A program made the position numbers and the translations under genes. A stretch of 64,000 bases of DNA from Polaribacter sp. BM10 (GTDB lineage: Bacteria > Bacteroidota > Bacteroidia > Flavobacteriales > Flavobacteriaceae): the NCBI RefSeq assembly GCF_002005425.1, contig NZ_CP019704.1, positions 806,001-870,000 on the forward strand, in the 5' to 3' direction. This document shows, piece after piece, positions 43,069-52,186 of the stretch. The notes under the pieces are model-generated. The model had not been told where the DNA came from, ran no database searches, and saw only the letters and a program-made list of their open reading frames with translations. Within the stretch, counting starts at the first letter, position 1, and each line of letters opens with the position of its first letter.

Positions 43069-45054
43069 TTAGTTCTTTTTTAGTGTGAAGAAAAAAGTTG
43101 TACCAACATTTGGTTCACTTTCTAACCAAATGTCACCTTCGTGTAGGTCGATTATTTTTTTTACGATTGATAAACCTATTCCTGTAGAATCTTTCCTTTT
43201 ATTTAATGAGTGAAATACTTGAAAGATTTTTTCATGATATTTTTTCTCAATACCAATACCGTTATCTTTTATAGAAAACTGGTGAAAAGTGTTTTTATCT
43301 TGATATTCAATTTCAACTAAACCAACTTCTTTATCACAAAATTTTATTGCGTTACTTATAAAGTTTTGAAATAATTGTTGAAACTTCGTTTCGTCTCCTT
43401 TTACAATTGGTAATTTATTTATAATATTAATAGAAATATTTTCTGGTACAAATAATACCTTTATAAGATTGTTAACAGTTGTATTTAAATTTACTTCGGA
43501 TAAAGAATTTGTGTTAGAGCCAGCACTAGAATATTCTAAGACATTAGAAATTAAAGTTTCCATGGTTTCTAAGGTATTTTCAATTAGATTAAAATTTTCT
43601 TGAGTTATTTCATCAAATTTCCCTTCATTATCAGCTTTAATCCAAGAAACCAGAGCATCTATACTTCTTAAAGGAGATTTTAAATCATGAGAAACAATAT
43701 GTGCATATTCATGCAATTCTTCATTTCTTTTTTCTAATTCTTTAAGAATTTTTTCCTTTTGAATTTGTAGTTTTTTAAATTCTGTAATGTCTAAATTTAT
43801 ACCGATAGAACCTACAACTTCTCCTGATAAATTATAATTAGGAGCACCACTTACTAACCAATGTCTAACCTCACCAGATTTTGTTTTAACTTTTAGATCA
43901 TATGAGTCTGATTCTCCTTTAAGTCTTTTCTTTCTTTGTTCTTTTAGCTTTTCTGTATCTAAATCAGTTAAAGGAAAATAAATATTACCTTTTTGTCCTA
44001 TTAATTCTTCTTTTGAATAACCAGACATATCTACAAAACTTTGATTTACCATCAAAATTTCATTATCTGTATTTATCTCTATTAAACCTAGATTCATGTT
44101 AGCAATTATATTGCTATACTTTGCTTTTTGAGCTTCTAAACTTAAACTATAATTTTTCTCTAAAGTAATGTCTCTAAATGTCCATAAAAAACCATTTAGA
44201 TTTCCAGAAACTATAATTGGCATATAATTTCTTTCTAAAACTGTTCCATCCTTCAATTCTAAATGATCTCCAAAAACTGCAGTTTTGTTAGAAACTATTT
44301 CATTAATTCGGTTTTCAAATTCATCAGGCTTTTTAAAGAGTGTTTTTATTTCATCTAAAGCCCAATCACTGTTTCTACCATATAAATCTTCTGGACTCTC
44401 ATCAATTTTAAATAGTTGACAAAATTTATTATTTGTTAGAGAGATTTTTCTGTTTTCATCTTCTAAAATAATTCCACTATTTAAATTTAAAACTAAAGCG
44501 GATAGTCTATTTTTAGACTCTAACAATTTTTCATCTGCAGCTCTTTTCTCTGTAACATCTCTTACAATACCTTGTGCACCAATAGGTTGTTTTTCTTTGT
44601 TATAAATTAAACTAGCGTTTATGTGAACCCATTTTACTTCTTTAGACTTTGTGCAAATTCGAGATTCATAGTTTTTAAAGTGTCCATCTTTTATTAAATC
44701 AAAAAAAGAAGAAATGGCATATCCCATGTCTTCTTTGTATACTAAATCTTTAACATTTAAATTTTCGTTTTCAATATCATAACCAAAAACATCAATGGCT
44801 GCTTCATTAAATTTTATAACTTTTCCGCTTAAATCCATTACAACAAAAGCATCTACTAAGTTTTCAAAAACACCTTCTAATTGAGAAGATTTCTCATCTA
44901 ACAAAATTTCTAACTTACTGTTAGTGTCTTTTAATTTATCCGACACAAAATATAAGTCTCTAGATTTGTCTTCTAGAATTTTTTCGGCAGCTTTTCTTGC
45001 AGCTTTTTCTCTTTTAAGAGCTCTTTCTAATATGTCAATTTTTTCTTGGCTCAT
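43069..45054 (-). CDS. Soluble multi-PAS sensor histidine kinase
   Basis: The 661-residue protein begins with a charged coiled-coil (1-58) and has three PAS domains (about 60-170, 183-300, 312-428). HisKA with H456 (IVSHDLKSPLRS) and HATPase_c follow (FISNAIKFCD, DNGIGIEKK, STGIGLSIV). No membrane segment is visible. It starts on the H-NOX stop (TAATG), so the two are translated together. Kinases next to H-NOX genes are usually inhibited by NO-bound H-NOX. The PAS modules could add redox or ligand input. Confidence 0.93.
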   Translation of the reverse strand: MSQEKIDILERALKREKAARKAAEKILEDKSRDLYFVSDKLKDTNSKLEILLDEKSSQLEGVFENLVDAFVVMDLSGKVIKFNEAAIDVFGYDIENENLNVKDLVYKEDMGYAISSFFDLIKDGHFKNYESRICTKSKEVKWVHINASLIYNKEKQPIGAQGIVRDVTEKRAADEKLLESKNRLSALVLNLNSGIILEDENRKISLTNNKFCQLFKIDESPEDLYGRNSDWALDEIKTLFKKPDEFENRINEIVSNKTAVFGDHLELKDGTVLERNYMPIIVSGNLNGFLWTFRDITLEKNYSLSLEAQKAKYSNIIANMNLGLIEINTDNEILMVNQSFVDMSGYSKEELIGQKGNIYFPLTDLDTEKLKEQRKKRLKGESDSYDLKVKTKSGEVRHWLVSGAPNYNLSGEVVGSIGINLDITEFKKLQIQKEKILKELEKRNEELHEYAHIVSHDLKSPLRSIDALVSWIKADNEGKFDEITQENFNLIENTLETMETLISNVLEYSSAGSNTNSLSEVNLNTTVNNLIKVLFVPENISINIINKLPIVKGDETKFQQLFQNFISNAIKFCDKEVGLVEIEYQDKNTFHQFSIKDNGIGIEKKYHEKIFQVFHSLNKRKDSTGIGLSIVKKIIDLHEGDIWLESEPNVGTTFFFTLKKN

Positions 45055-45593
45055 TAATTTTTATTAATAAGAAATTTAACTACCGTACCATCTTCCTTAA
45101 TTTTTTCTAAAACAATATTTGCTGTAGAATTAAAGTGTTCGAAAGTTTTATTCATTAAACCAAGACCAAAATGATGCATAGCTCTACTAGATTTATAAAT
45201 TAAAACTAAAGAATCTTCAGTTTTTTCTTCTACTATAAAAGTAGGGAGCTCTGCATCTGGGTAAATTTTTCTAACTTCTATATGAATATGATCTTCTATT
45301 GAAGAAATCATTTCTATGGGATCTTTGTAGGTTGCTAATAAACCAGGGTAACTATTTTCTATAACACTAAAAAAGTGTTCTGCGTAAACTAACAATAAGT
45401 TATCAATAGATATATTAGTGTTTTCACTTAAGTGTTTTAGTAGTTGTAACATTTCAGAAAAACTATACGTACCAATAGACGTATAAATACCTTCTGATTC
45501 TAATGTTGACTGCGAAATAATCTTATCAACCATTTCAATACCAAACTTTTCTTCAACTAAATCTAAGAATTCAGTAAAAACAATACCTTTCAT
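45054..45593 (-). CDS. H-NOX haem-nitric oxide binding protein
   Basis: The 179-residue stand-alone H-NOX (HNOB) begins MKGIVFTEFLDLVEEKFG. The proximal haem ligand is probably H104 in HIHIEVRKIYPDAELP. The haem-propionate motif YxSxR is Y133-K-S135-S-R137. The position five residues after that Arg, Tyr140 in O2-binding Caldanaerobacter H-NOX, is F142 here. That predicts a nitric oxide sensor which excludes O2. It acts in the cytoplasm, most likely on the PAS kinase encoded in the overlapping next gene. Confidence 0.93.
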   Translation of the reverse strand: MKGIVFTEFLDLVEEKFGIEMVDKIISQSTLESEGIYTSIGTYSFSEMLQLLKHLSENTNISIDNLLLVYAEHFFSVIENSYPGLLATYKDPIEMISSIEDHIHIEVRKIYPDAELPTFIVEEKTEDSLVLIYKSSRAMHHFGLGLMNKTFEHFNSTANIVLEKIKEDGTVVKFLINKN

Positions 45594-45595
45594 AA

Positions 45596-46009
45596 CTAAT
45601 ATTTTTTTAATTCATTAATGCTCCAATAATTTAATACAGTTTCTATTTTTTTAACGTAATCATCATACTTTAAAGGTTTAAGCATATATCCAGAAACCCC
45701 TATACTATAACATTCTTCTAAATCTTTTTGATTGTCTGAAGTCGTTAAAATTACTGTAGGAATATGTTTAATTTCATCATTACCTTTTAGAATTGTAAGA
45801 AATTCTATTCCACTTAATTTTGGCATGTTTAAATCTAATAAAATTAAATCAGGAAATTTACTTTTATCTTCTAAAATTTCTAATGCCTCTTCTCCGTTTT
45901 TTGCTACTGTAATATTGTGTGTTAATTCTAATAATGAAATAGTTCTTTTCATTTTCATTATTTCGATTAAATTATCCTCTATTAACAGTATATTAATTTG
46001 TTTACCCAT
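45596..46009 (-). CDS. Single-domain response regulator
   Basis: The 137-residue CheY-like protein has E11/D12, phospho-acceptor D59 (LLDLNMP), TTS near residue 90 and LKPL near 111, and no output domain. As the first gene of the seven-gene operon it could be a phosphate sink, an allosteric partner or a relay step towards Hpt. The next gene (H-NOX) begins 2 bp after its stop. Confidence 0.93.
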   Translation of the reverse strand: MGKQINILLIEDNLIEIMKMKRTISLLELTHNITVAKNGEEALEILEDKSKFPDLILLDLNMPKLSGIEFLTILKGNDEIKHIPTVILTTSDNQKDLEECYSIGVSGYMLKPLKYDDYVKKIETVLNYWSINELKKY

Positions 46010-46032
46010 GATTAATTTACCTTGATTTTAGA

Positions 46033-46040
46033 CAAAAATA
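46033..46040 (-). promoter_or_regulatory. -7 box for the H-NOX operon
   Basis: On the minus strand TATTTTTG matches TAnnTTTG, 23 bp before the ATG at 46009. No TTTG -33 element is seen. Confidence 0.5.
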
Positions 46041-46083
46041 ATCTAATAAAGAGTTGTTAACTTATGTAGTAGGCTAAACAGAT

Positions 46084-46097
46084 TTATCTGTAGACAA
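46084..46097. promoter_or_regulatory. Candidate operator TTATCTGTAGACAA upstream of the H-NOX operon
   Basis: This imperfect palindrome is centred about 82 bp before the first start codon of the signalling operon. It overlaps a perfect repeat ACAGAT-TT-ATCTGT (46078-46091). It matches the GT4 upstream palindrome at 12 of 14 bases and shares CTGTAGAC with 39798-39805. Confidence 0.4.
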
Positions 46098-46135
46098 GAT
46101 ACAAAAAAGTATAGATGAATGGTAATAAAATTTTA

Positions 46136-46603
46136 TTAAGCGATAATTTGCTCAAAATAATTGAAAATTTCTCCTCTAGTTATAGATCCTCCTTTTTCAA
46201 TTAAATCAAATATTTCGCTATTTCTCTCTGTATTGTATGCTTTATCTCCAGTAAAAATATCTACAGAATTGTCTAAAGGATTTTTCATTAACCACTCAAA
46301 ACCTTCTTGCTCTAGTAAATTAATGTCCCAATTTATTTTTATGGCAATTCTTTTAATTTTTTTTTCATCACATTTAAAAAGGTTTACAGTTGTTTTAGAA
46401 TAATGTTCTACAAACTTCGTTTTTGTTAAAACATCATCCCATACAATATCAGAAAAAACATTCATTTCTTCTTCTGCAATTTGCGGTTTTTCTTCTTTAA
46501 TTTGATTCCATTCTTTAACATCTATACTTTGCGAAGCTAAAAATCGAGCAAATTCTTCATGTAAACTTTCAAACTGTTCTTTTGTAAGTTGTCTGTATTT
46601 CAT
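46136..46603 (-). CDS. DUF6495 family protein
   Basis: From the ATG at 46603 the protein has 155 residues (MKYRQLTKEQFESLHEEF). An in-frame start at 46645 would run through the terminator of the upstream gene and is rejected. I recognise the sequence as a conserved Bacteroidota family (DUF6495) without known function. It is soluble and acidic, with a helical N-terminus and no motif of note. Confidence 0.75.
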   Translation of the reverse strand: MKYRQLTKEQFESLHEEFARFLASQSIDVKEWNQIKEEKPQIAEEEMNVFSDIVWDDVLTKTKFVEHYSKTTVNLFKCDEKKIKRIAIKINWDINLLEQEGFEWLMKNPLDNSVDIFTGDKAYNTERNSEIFDLIEKGGSITRGEIFNYFEQIIA

Positions 46604-46613
46604 AATATTATAT

Positions 46614-46642
46614 ATAAAAAAACCGCCCATAATTGGGCGGTT
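46614..46642 (-). terminator. Terminator after the TonB-dependent receptor gene
   Basis: A 9-bp GC-rich perfect stem (46621-46629 with 46634-46642) has a 4-nt loop and an A tract at 46614-46622 that reads as T on the minus strand. Confidence 0.92.
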
Positions 46643-46666
46643 CAAATATCTTAATTCTTAATTGAT

Positions 46667-49600
46667 TTAGAAAATATAACGTAAACCAATTTGAGCTTGC
46701 CATCTTGATAATAATGAAGATGAGTAACCAAAAGTTGTTTTTTGATTTTCATCAAAAGTATAAATTGGGTCACCAGAATTATCAAAACTAACACCAATTG
46801 GTTGTACACTGTTTGGTTGTTGAATTAAACCCCATTTAGAGTTTAATAAATTACCAAAGTTTAAAATATCTACACTAAACTGAACAGTATTTGTTTTACC
46901 ATTACCAACGTTAATGTTTAAATCTTGTAATAATTTGATATCCCATTTTCCTCTCCAAGGTGCTAAGGCTCCGTATCTTTCTGCATATTCTCCTCTTCTA
47001 CCGTTTAAGTAATCATCTTGCTGAATGTAGTTTTCGAAAGCAGTAGCTTGTCCTGCTCCAGAGAATTGCATTTGTGTAACTTCACTAGTTGTTGGAATGT
47101 AAATTAAATCGTTTCCGGCTGCACCGTCTCCGTTAATATCTCCACCATATGTGTAATTAAATCTTCCGCCTTGTGCATATTCAAAAAATGCAGATAAAGT
47201 AGTAGACCATTTGTCATTTCCGTATGTCCACTTTTTACTAGCAACACCAACTATTCGATGTGTATCACCATATTTAGAATAACTTAATTGCTCGTCATTT
47301 ACATTATTTAATGCTGGATTAAATGCAAATGCATCACCTGTAATTTCTGCTTCTATAGAGTTTACATCTTTAGCATTTAAATAATTATAAGCAATAGTTG
47401 TGTACAAACCATTATCAAAAGTTTTTTGAGCTTTAAAAGAAGCATTCCAGATTCTACCTTTGTTTGAATTTGTTAAAGTATATGCGTTTGCATTTCCTAA
47501 GAAAGAAGTTGCATGATCTCCTGCTAAATAAACAGGTCTATTATCTACACCACTTAAAGTACCAGAAGGTGTTTTTAATCCCCAATTTTGTACATGTACA
47601 CCGTTAATGTCTTTCGTGTAAGAAACATCTGTAGTTAAAACTACTCCGTTTTCTAAACGTTTATCAACACCAATATTTGTTCTCCAAACTTGTGGAAATT
47701 TAAAATCTGGATCTACAACTTGATAAAAGAAAACATCAGACCCACTTACTTGGTTTCCAATCCATACAAACGGTAAACGACCTGTAAACAATCCTGTTCC
47801 ACCTCTAATTTGTAAACTAGAATCTCCTTTAGCATCCCAATTAAAACCAACTCTTGGCGAAATTAACCATTGGTTAGACGGCATTTCTGTAGAATCAAAT
47901 ACATAAGGATTTCCTGTCTCGGGATCTGTATATTCTATTCCTGGAACAAACCATTCTGAATTTTCTGTATCTATAAATTTTTGAGCTAATTCTGATGTAT
48001 TAAAGAATAAAGGTTTATCAAATCTTATACCGTATGTAAGCTTAAAATTGTTATTCACTTCCCATTCATCTTGAACATAAAAAGCTAATTGGCCAAAATT
48101 CATTTCAGCTAAATTCCATCCACCATCTACTCCTTCACCTAAATTATTTTTAGTATTAAAAGTAGTCTGAGCATTTGCCAATGCATTGGCGTAATTATTT
48201 GCATCAAAATTATTAATATCAACATTTCCAAAAACATCAAAACCATAACCTTTTAAGTTAAACGAGTTTTTAAACATAAATTTTTCGAAAGAGAAACCAA
48301 CTGTATAAGTATGATCCCCTTGAAAAAAATTCATATTATTTGTTAATTGAAATACTTTTTGATCTAATCTATTGTTAATAGAAAAAGGTTCGTGACCAGC
48401 TATAATATATGGTGACCCATTTTTATAAATATTAATTACTGGTGCCGGAGCAGAAAAAGGATCTCTTGAATCTTCAAAATGAGAATATCCTAATTGTAAC
48501 TTATTTGTGGTATTTTCAGTTAAATTAGAATTCAATTCAAATTGAAAAGAATTTAATTTATTATTAATTCTATAACCTGAGTTTTGAAATTGTAAAGTGT
48601 TAAAGTCTGGTCCACGTCTGTTAATTGCAGTTGGATGCGCAGGTTTATCTTTAGAGGCATTCAAGAAATTATAAATAAAAGCAACTCTATTGTTTTCATT
48701 CACATTCCAATCTAATTTAAAAATACCTTTTGTAGATTCTGTGTCGTGTGTAAAACCTTCGTAACTACCAGTATCATAACCAATACCAGCAAGAGCGTTT
48801 TTAACATTAATTAAATCTTGCTCTAAAACTCTAGATTCATTTATTAAACCAGAACCTCTATTTGGTAACCAGTTTTGGCCTAAATCTACACGTTCATCTT
48901 TTTCAAAATTTGCAAAAAAGAATAATTTATTTTTTACTATTGGTCCACCAATACTAACTCCGTATTGATTTTGAGTTAATTCTGGTACAAATATATCTTG
49001 ACCATTAACTTTACTACCCGTTAAATCTTCATTTCTATAAAAACCATAAACAGTACCTGTAAATTCGTTTGTACCACTTTTTGTTACTGCATTTACAGAA
49101 GCTCCTGTAAAACCAGATAATGTTACATCATAAGGCGCTGTTGATACAGAAACCTGATCAATTGCATCTAAAGAAATTGGTTGTGCACCTGTTTGTCCTC
49201 CTGGAGTTGGGGCATCTAATCCGAATGGATTGTTAAAAATTGCTCCGTCTAAAGAAAAATTATTAAACTGATCATTTCTACCACCAAAAGAATTTCCACT
49301 AGCCGAAGGCTCTAAACGTGTAAAATCTGCAGTAGATCTAGAAATTGTAGGTAATGTTTTTAATTGCATAGCAGAAACACTTGTTTGTGCACCCGTTCTA
49401 TCGCTATTAAAAGTTTTGTTTTTTGATGAAGAAATAACTATTTCATCTAATGATTGCCCTTCTTCTGCTAACCTACCATCTATGTTAGTAGTTTTTCCTA
49501 GTAGTAAAAATACGTCATTAACTTCTTGAGTTTTAAATCCTAAATAACTAAATGTTATTTTGTAAGGACCACCTACTCTTAAATTTAATACAGTATACCT

Positions 49601-49792
49601 ACCATTGTCTTGAGCGGTTGTACCAGTTAAAGTTCCTGTTGGAACATGTAATACCGAAATGGATGCACCAAATAATGGTTCTCCTGTAACATCTGTTACA
49701 ATTCCTTTAATCTTTGATGAAGTAACTTGAGCGTTTACGCTAATTACTGCAAATAAAAATAAAGAAAGCACTAAAATAAATTTTTGCTTCAT
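46667..49792 (-). CDS. Oar-like TonB-dependent receptor
   Basis: From the ATG at 49792 (MKQKFILVLSLFLF, signal peptide ending VNAQ) the protein has 1041 residues. A CarboxypepD_reg domain (about 28-110) precedes a plug domain (about 115-245, with GRNDQFNNFSLDGAIFNN) and a large beta-barrel ending in GLRYIF. The SLDAIDQVSVSTAPYDVTLSG block is typical of Oar-like receptors rather than SusC. No SusD gene is adjacent, so glycan import as a SusCD pair is not indicated. The longer in-frame start at 49873 enters the rplI terminator. Confidence 0.9.
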   Translation of the reverse strand: MKQKFILVLSLFLFAVISVNAQVTSSKIKGIVTDVTGEPLFGASISVLHVPTGTLTGTTAQDNGRYTVLNLRVGGPYKITFSYLGFKTQEVNDVFLLLGKTTNIDGRLAEEGQSLDEIVISSSKNKTFNSDRTGAQTSVSAMQLKTLPTISRSTADFTRLEPSASGNSFGGRNDQFNNFSLDGAIFNNPFGLDAPTPGGQTGAQPISLDAIDQVSVSTAPYDVTLSGFTGASVNAVTKSGTNEFTGTVYGFYRNEDLTGSKVNGQDIFVPELTQNQYGVSIGGPIVKNKLFFFANFEKDERVDLGQNWLPNRGSGLINESRVLEQDLINVKNALAGIGYDTGSYEGFTHDTESTKGIFKLDWNVNENNRVAFIYNFLNASKDKPAHPTAINRRGPDFNTLQFQNSGYRINNKLNSFQFELNSNLTENTTNKLQLGYSHFEDSRDPFSAPAPVINIYKNGSPYIIAGHEPFSINNRLDQKVFQLTNNMNFFQGDHTYTVGFSFEKFMFKNSFNLKGYGFDVFGNVDINNFDANNYANALANAQTTFNTKNNLGEGVDGGWNLAEMNFGQLAFYVQDEWEVNNNFKLTYGIRFDKPLFFNTSELAQKFIDTENSEWFVPGIEYTDPETGNPYVFDSTEMPSNQWLISPRVGFNWDAKGDSSLQIRGGTGLFTGRLPFVWIGNQVSGSDVFFYQVVDPDFKFPQVWRTNIGVDKRLENGVVLTTDVSYTKDINGVHVQNWGLKTPSGTLSGVDNRPVYLAGDHATSFLGNANAYTLTNSNKGRIWNASFKAQKTFDNGLYTTIAYNYLNAKDVNSIEAEITGDAFAFNPALNNVNDEQLSYSKYGDTHRIVGVASKKWTYGNDKWSTTLSAFFEYAQGGRFNYTYGGDINGDGAAGNDLIYIPTTSEVTQMQFSGAGQATAFENYIQQDDYLNGRRGEYAERYGALAPWRGKWDIKLLQDLNINVGNGKTNTVQFSVDILNFGNLLNSKWGLIQQPNSVQPIGVSFDNSGDPIYTFDENQKTTFGYSSSLLSRWQAQIGLRYIF

Positions 49793-49816
49793 TTTATATA
49801 ATTTGAGTTTACATCT

Positions 49817-49824
49817 CAAAAATA
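49817..49824 (-). promoter_or_regulatory. -7 box for the TonB receptor gene
   Basis: On the minus strand TATTTTTG fits TAnnTTTG, 24 bp before the ATG at 49792 and just after the rplI terminator. Confidence 0.55.
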
Positions 49825-49834
49825 AAACAAATAA

Positions 49835-49863
49835 AAAGCATCTACTTATAAAGTAGATGCTTT
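49835..49863 (-). terminator. Terminator after rplI
   Basis: A 13-bp perfect inverted repeat (49835-49847 with 49851-49863) is flanked by A and T tracts. Confidence 0.9.
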
Positions 49864-49889
49864 TTTTTAACAATATGTTAACATTTTAG

Positions 49890-50336
49890 TTACTCTGCTA
49901 CTACTTCAAAAGTAATATCAGCAACAACTGCTCTGTGTAATCTTACAGTAGCTTCGTATTTTCCTAATCTTTTAACATTACCACCAGTAACTTTGATAAA
50001 CTTCTTATCAATATCTGTACCAGCTTTAGCTAATGCTGCAGCTAAATCTATGTTGTTTACAGAACCAAATAATTTGTCTCCAGATCCAACTTTAGATGCA
50101 ATCTTAATTTCATATCCTTTAATTGTTTCTGCAATTGCATTTGCATCTTCAACTAATTTAGCTTCTTTAAAAGCTCTTTGTTTTAAATTCTCTGCTAAAA
50201 CTTTCTTTGCAGATGAAGTAGCTAAAACTGCTTGTCCTGTAGGGATTAAAAAGTTTCTACCATAACCGTTTTTCACAGATACAACATCATCTTTAAATCC
50301 TAAATTTTCTACGTCTTGTCTTAATATCAATTCCAT
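49890..50336 (-). CDS. rplI: 50S ribosomal protein L9
   Basis: The 148-residue protein starts MELILRQDVENLGFKDDVV and has the L9 signature around GYGRNFLIPTGQAVLAT. It has the connecting helix and the C-terminal domain. It is last in the rpsF-rpsR-rplI operon, 15 bp after rpsR. Confidence 0.98.
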   Translation of the reverse strand: MELILRQDVENLGFKDDVVSVKNGYGRNFLIPTGQAVLATSSAKKVLAENLKQRAFKEAKLVEDANAIAETIKGYEIKIASKVGSGDKLFGSVNNIDLAAALAKAGTDIDKKFIKVTGGNVKRLGKYEATVRLHRAVVADITFEVVAE

Positions 50337-50351
50337 GTCTCTACTTCTTTA

Positions 50352-50648
50352 TTATTTTAACAAATCTCCAACGTAAGGCATTAACGCTAAATGACGCGCT
50401 CTTTTTATTGCTTGTGCAACTTTACGTTGATACTTTAATGAAGTTCCTGTTAAACGTCTTGGTAAAATTTTACCTTGTTCGTTTACTAAATACATTAAGA
50501 AATCTGCATCTTTATAATCGATATACTTGATACCTTTCTTTTTAAATCTACAGTATTTTGCTTCTTTTTTTGTATCTATATCTAATGGCGTTAAATATCT
50601 AACGTCAGCAGATTTACCACCTTTTGCTTGTTGTTCTATTGATGCCAT
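50352..50648 (-). CDS. rpsR: 30S ribosomal protein S18
   Basis: The 98-residue basic protein has the S18 core [16 protein letters not shown] and [23 protein letters not shown] written over residues 31-86, and ends [10 protein letters not shown]. It is 3 bp after rpsF. Confidence 0.98.
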   Translation of the reverse strand: MASIEQQAKGGKSADVRYLTPLDIDTKKEAKYCRFKKKGIKYIDYKDADFLMYLVNEQGKILPRRLTGTSLKYQRKVAQAIKRARHLALMPYVGDLLK

Positions 50649-50651
50649 TTC

Positions 50652-50993
50652 TTATTTTTTACTAGATTTAACACGTTCAGTTCTAACTTTTGCCCAAGCT
50701 GCAGCATGTTTGTCTAATTTAACAGAAAGGTAACGCATAACGCTATCATCTCTTCTAAATTCTAACTCAAATGCAGCAATTTCTTCTCCAGCTACTTTGT
50801 ACTCGAATAAGTGATAAAAACCACTTTTCTTTTTTTGGATTGGATACGCTAATTTTTTTAAGCCCCAATCTTCTTTAGAAATCATTTCGGCACCTCTAGA
50901 AACCAAATAGTCATTAAACTTTTGTACTGTTTCCTTTATCTGAGTATCAGATAAAACGGGATTCAAAATGAAAACAGTTTCGTAATGATTCAT
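50652..50993 (-). CDS. rpsF: 30S ribosomal protein S6
   Basis: The 113-residue protein begins MNHYETVFILNPVLSD and has the S6 ferredoxin-like fold (GLKKLAYPIQKKKSGFYHLF, RRDDSVMRYL). It heads the operon with rpsR and rplI. No ssb gene is interposed. Confidence 0.98.
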   Translation of the reverse strand: MNHYETVFILNPVLSDTQIKETVQKFNDYLVSRGAEMISKEDWGLKKLAYPIQKKKSGFYHLFEYKVAGEEIAAFELEFRRDDSVMRYLSVKLDKHAAAWAKVRTERVKSSKK

Positions 50994-51026
50994 AAATTAA
51001 ATATTTATTGTTTATTTTTAAGGGTG

Positions 51027-51034
51027 CAAATATA
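51027..51034 (-). promoter_or_regulatory. -7 box for the rpsF operon
   Basis: On the minus strand TATATTTG matches TAnnTTTG exactly, 33 bp before the rpsF ATG. Confidence 0.65.
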
Positions 51035-51100
51035 GTAACTTTTTAATTATTAGCACTAATAATATTGAAATGTTTATTTACAAGCTTTTTTTAAGAAAAT

Positions 51101-52186
51101 TTAAAGATTAAAAGCTTCGTTTATTTCTTTATAAACAACGTCTCCTTTTACAATACTTAATCCTTTAGATAAGTTTTGATCTTCTTCGCATGCTTTTTCC
51201 CAACCTTTATTAGCTAGGTTTAGAACAAATGGTAAAGTTACGTTTGTTAATGCCATTGTAGATGTATAAGGTACAGCACCTGGCATATTTGCTACACAAT
51301 AATGTACAACATCATCAATAATATATGTAGGATCTTCATGTGTTGTAGCTTTTGTAGTTTCAAAACAACCACCTTGATCTACAGCAACGTCTACAATAAC
51401 GGTACCTGGTCTCATTTCTTTTAGCATGTCTTTGGTAATTAATTTAGGCGCTTTTCCTCCTTTAACTAAAACACCACCAACAATTAAATCATGCGTTTTA
51501 ATTAATTGTCTAATACTATATTCACTAGAAAAAGCGGTAGTAACATGATTAGGTAATACATCATTTACGTAACGTAGTCTTTTCATGTTGATATCCATAA
51601 TGGTTACATGAGCACCTAAACCTGCAGCCATTTTTGCAGCTTGCACACCAACAACTCCTGCACCCAAAATTAAAACTTTTCCAGGTTTTACTCCCGGAAC
51701 TCCACCTAATAAAATACCACGTCCTTTAATTGGTTTTTCTAAATATTTAGCACCTTGTTGTATTGCCATTCTTCCGGCAACTTCAGACATTGGTGTTAAA
51801 AGTGGTAATGTACCGTCATTATCTTCTACAGTTTCATAAGCTATACAAATCGCTTTGCTTTTTATCATAGCAAGTGTTAACGGTTCGCTAGATGCAAAAT
51901 GAAAATAAGTGAATACTATTTGGTTTTCTTTAATTAAAGGATATTCTGATGCAATTGGTTCTTTAACCTTTACAATCATTTCACTTTTACTGTAAACTTC
52001 TTCTATGGTTTCTAGAACTGTAGCACCAACTTCTAGATAATCTTTATCAAAAAAACCACTTCCTTCTCCTGCTGTAGATTGCACAAAAACTGAATGATTT
52101 CTTTTTGTAAGTTCAAAAACACCTGCAGGTGTCATACCTACTCTACTTTCGTTGTTCTTAATTTCTTTAGGAATTCCAACTATCAT
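51101..52186 (-). CDS. ald: Alanine dehydrogenase
   Basis: The 361-residue enzyme catalyses NAD-dependent alanine to pyruvate plus ammonia. Family marks are GIPKEIKNNESRVGMTPAG (start), VLILGAGVVGVQAAK (Rossmann motif, about 170-184) and YCVANMPGAVPYTST. The length is canonical. It is transcribed alone; three TTAATAATT-like units lie upstream (52288-52333). A second, longer family member is encoded at 20451-21647. Confidence 0.95.
   Translation of the reverse strand: MIVGIPKEIKNNESRVGMTPAGVFELTKRNHSVFVQSTAGEGSGFFDKDYLEVGATVLETIEEVYSKSEMIVKVKEPIASEYPLIKENQIVFTYFHFASSEPLTLAMIKSKAICIAYETVEDNDGTLPLLTPMSEVAGRMAIQQGAKYLEKPIKGRGILLGGVPGVKPGKVLILGAGVVGVQAAKMAAGLGAHVTIMDINMKRLRYVNDVLPNHVTTAFSSEYSIRQLIKTHDLIVGGVLVKGGKAPKLITKDMLKEMRPGTVIVDVAVDQGGCFETTKATTHEDPTYIIDDVVHYCVANMPGAVPYTSTMALTNVTLPFVLNLANKGWEKACEEDQNLSKGLSIVKGDVVYKEINEAFNL

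Noticed and set aside
46604..46645. Longer N-terminus for the DUF6495 protein
   Set aside because: It would be encoded by the terminator hairpin of the TonB receptor gene; the family starts at MKYRQLT.
46667..49792. SusC of a polysaccharide utilisation locus
   Set aside because: No SusD neighbour or catabolic glycoside hydrolase cluster is adjacent, and the plug motifs are Oar-like.
49793..49873. Longer N-terminus for the TonB receptor
   Set aside because: It would cover the -7 box and the rplI terminator and would precede a good signal peptide.
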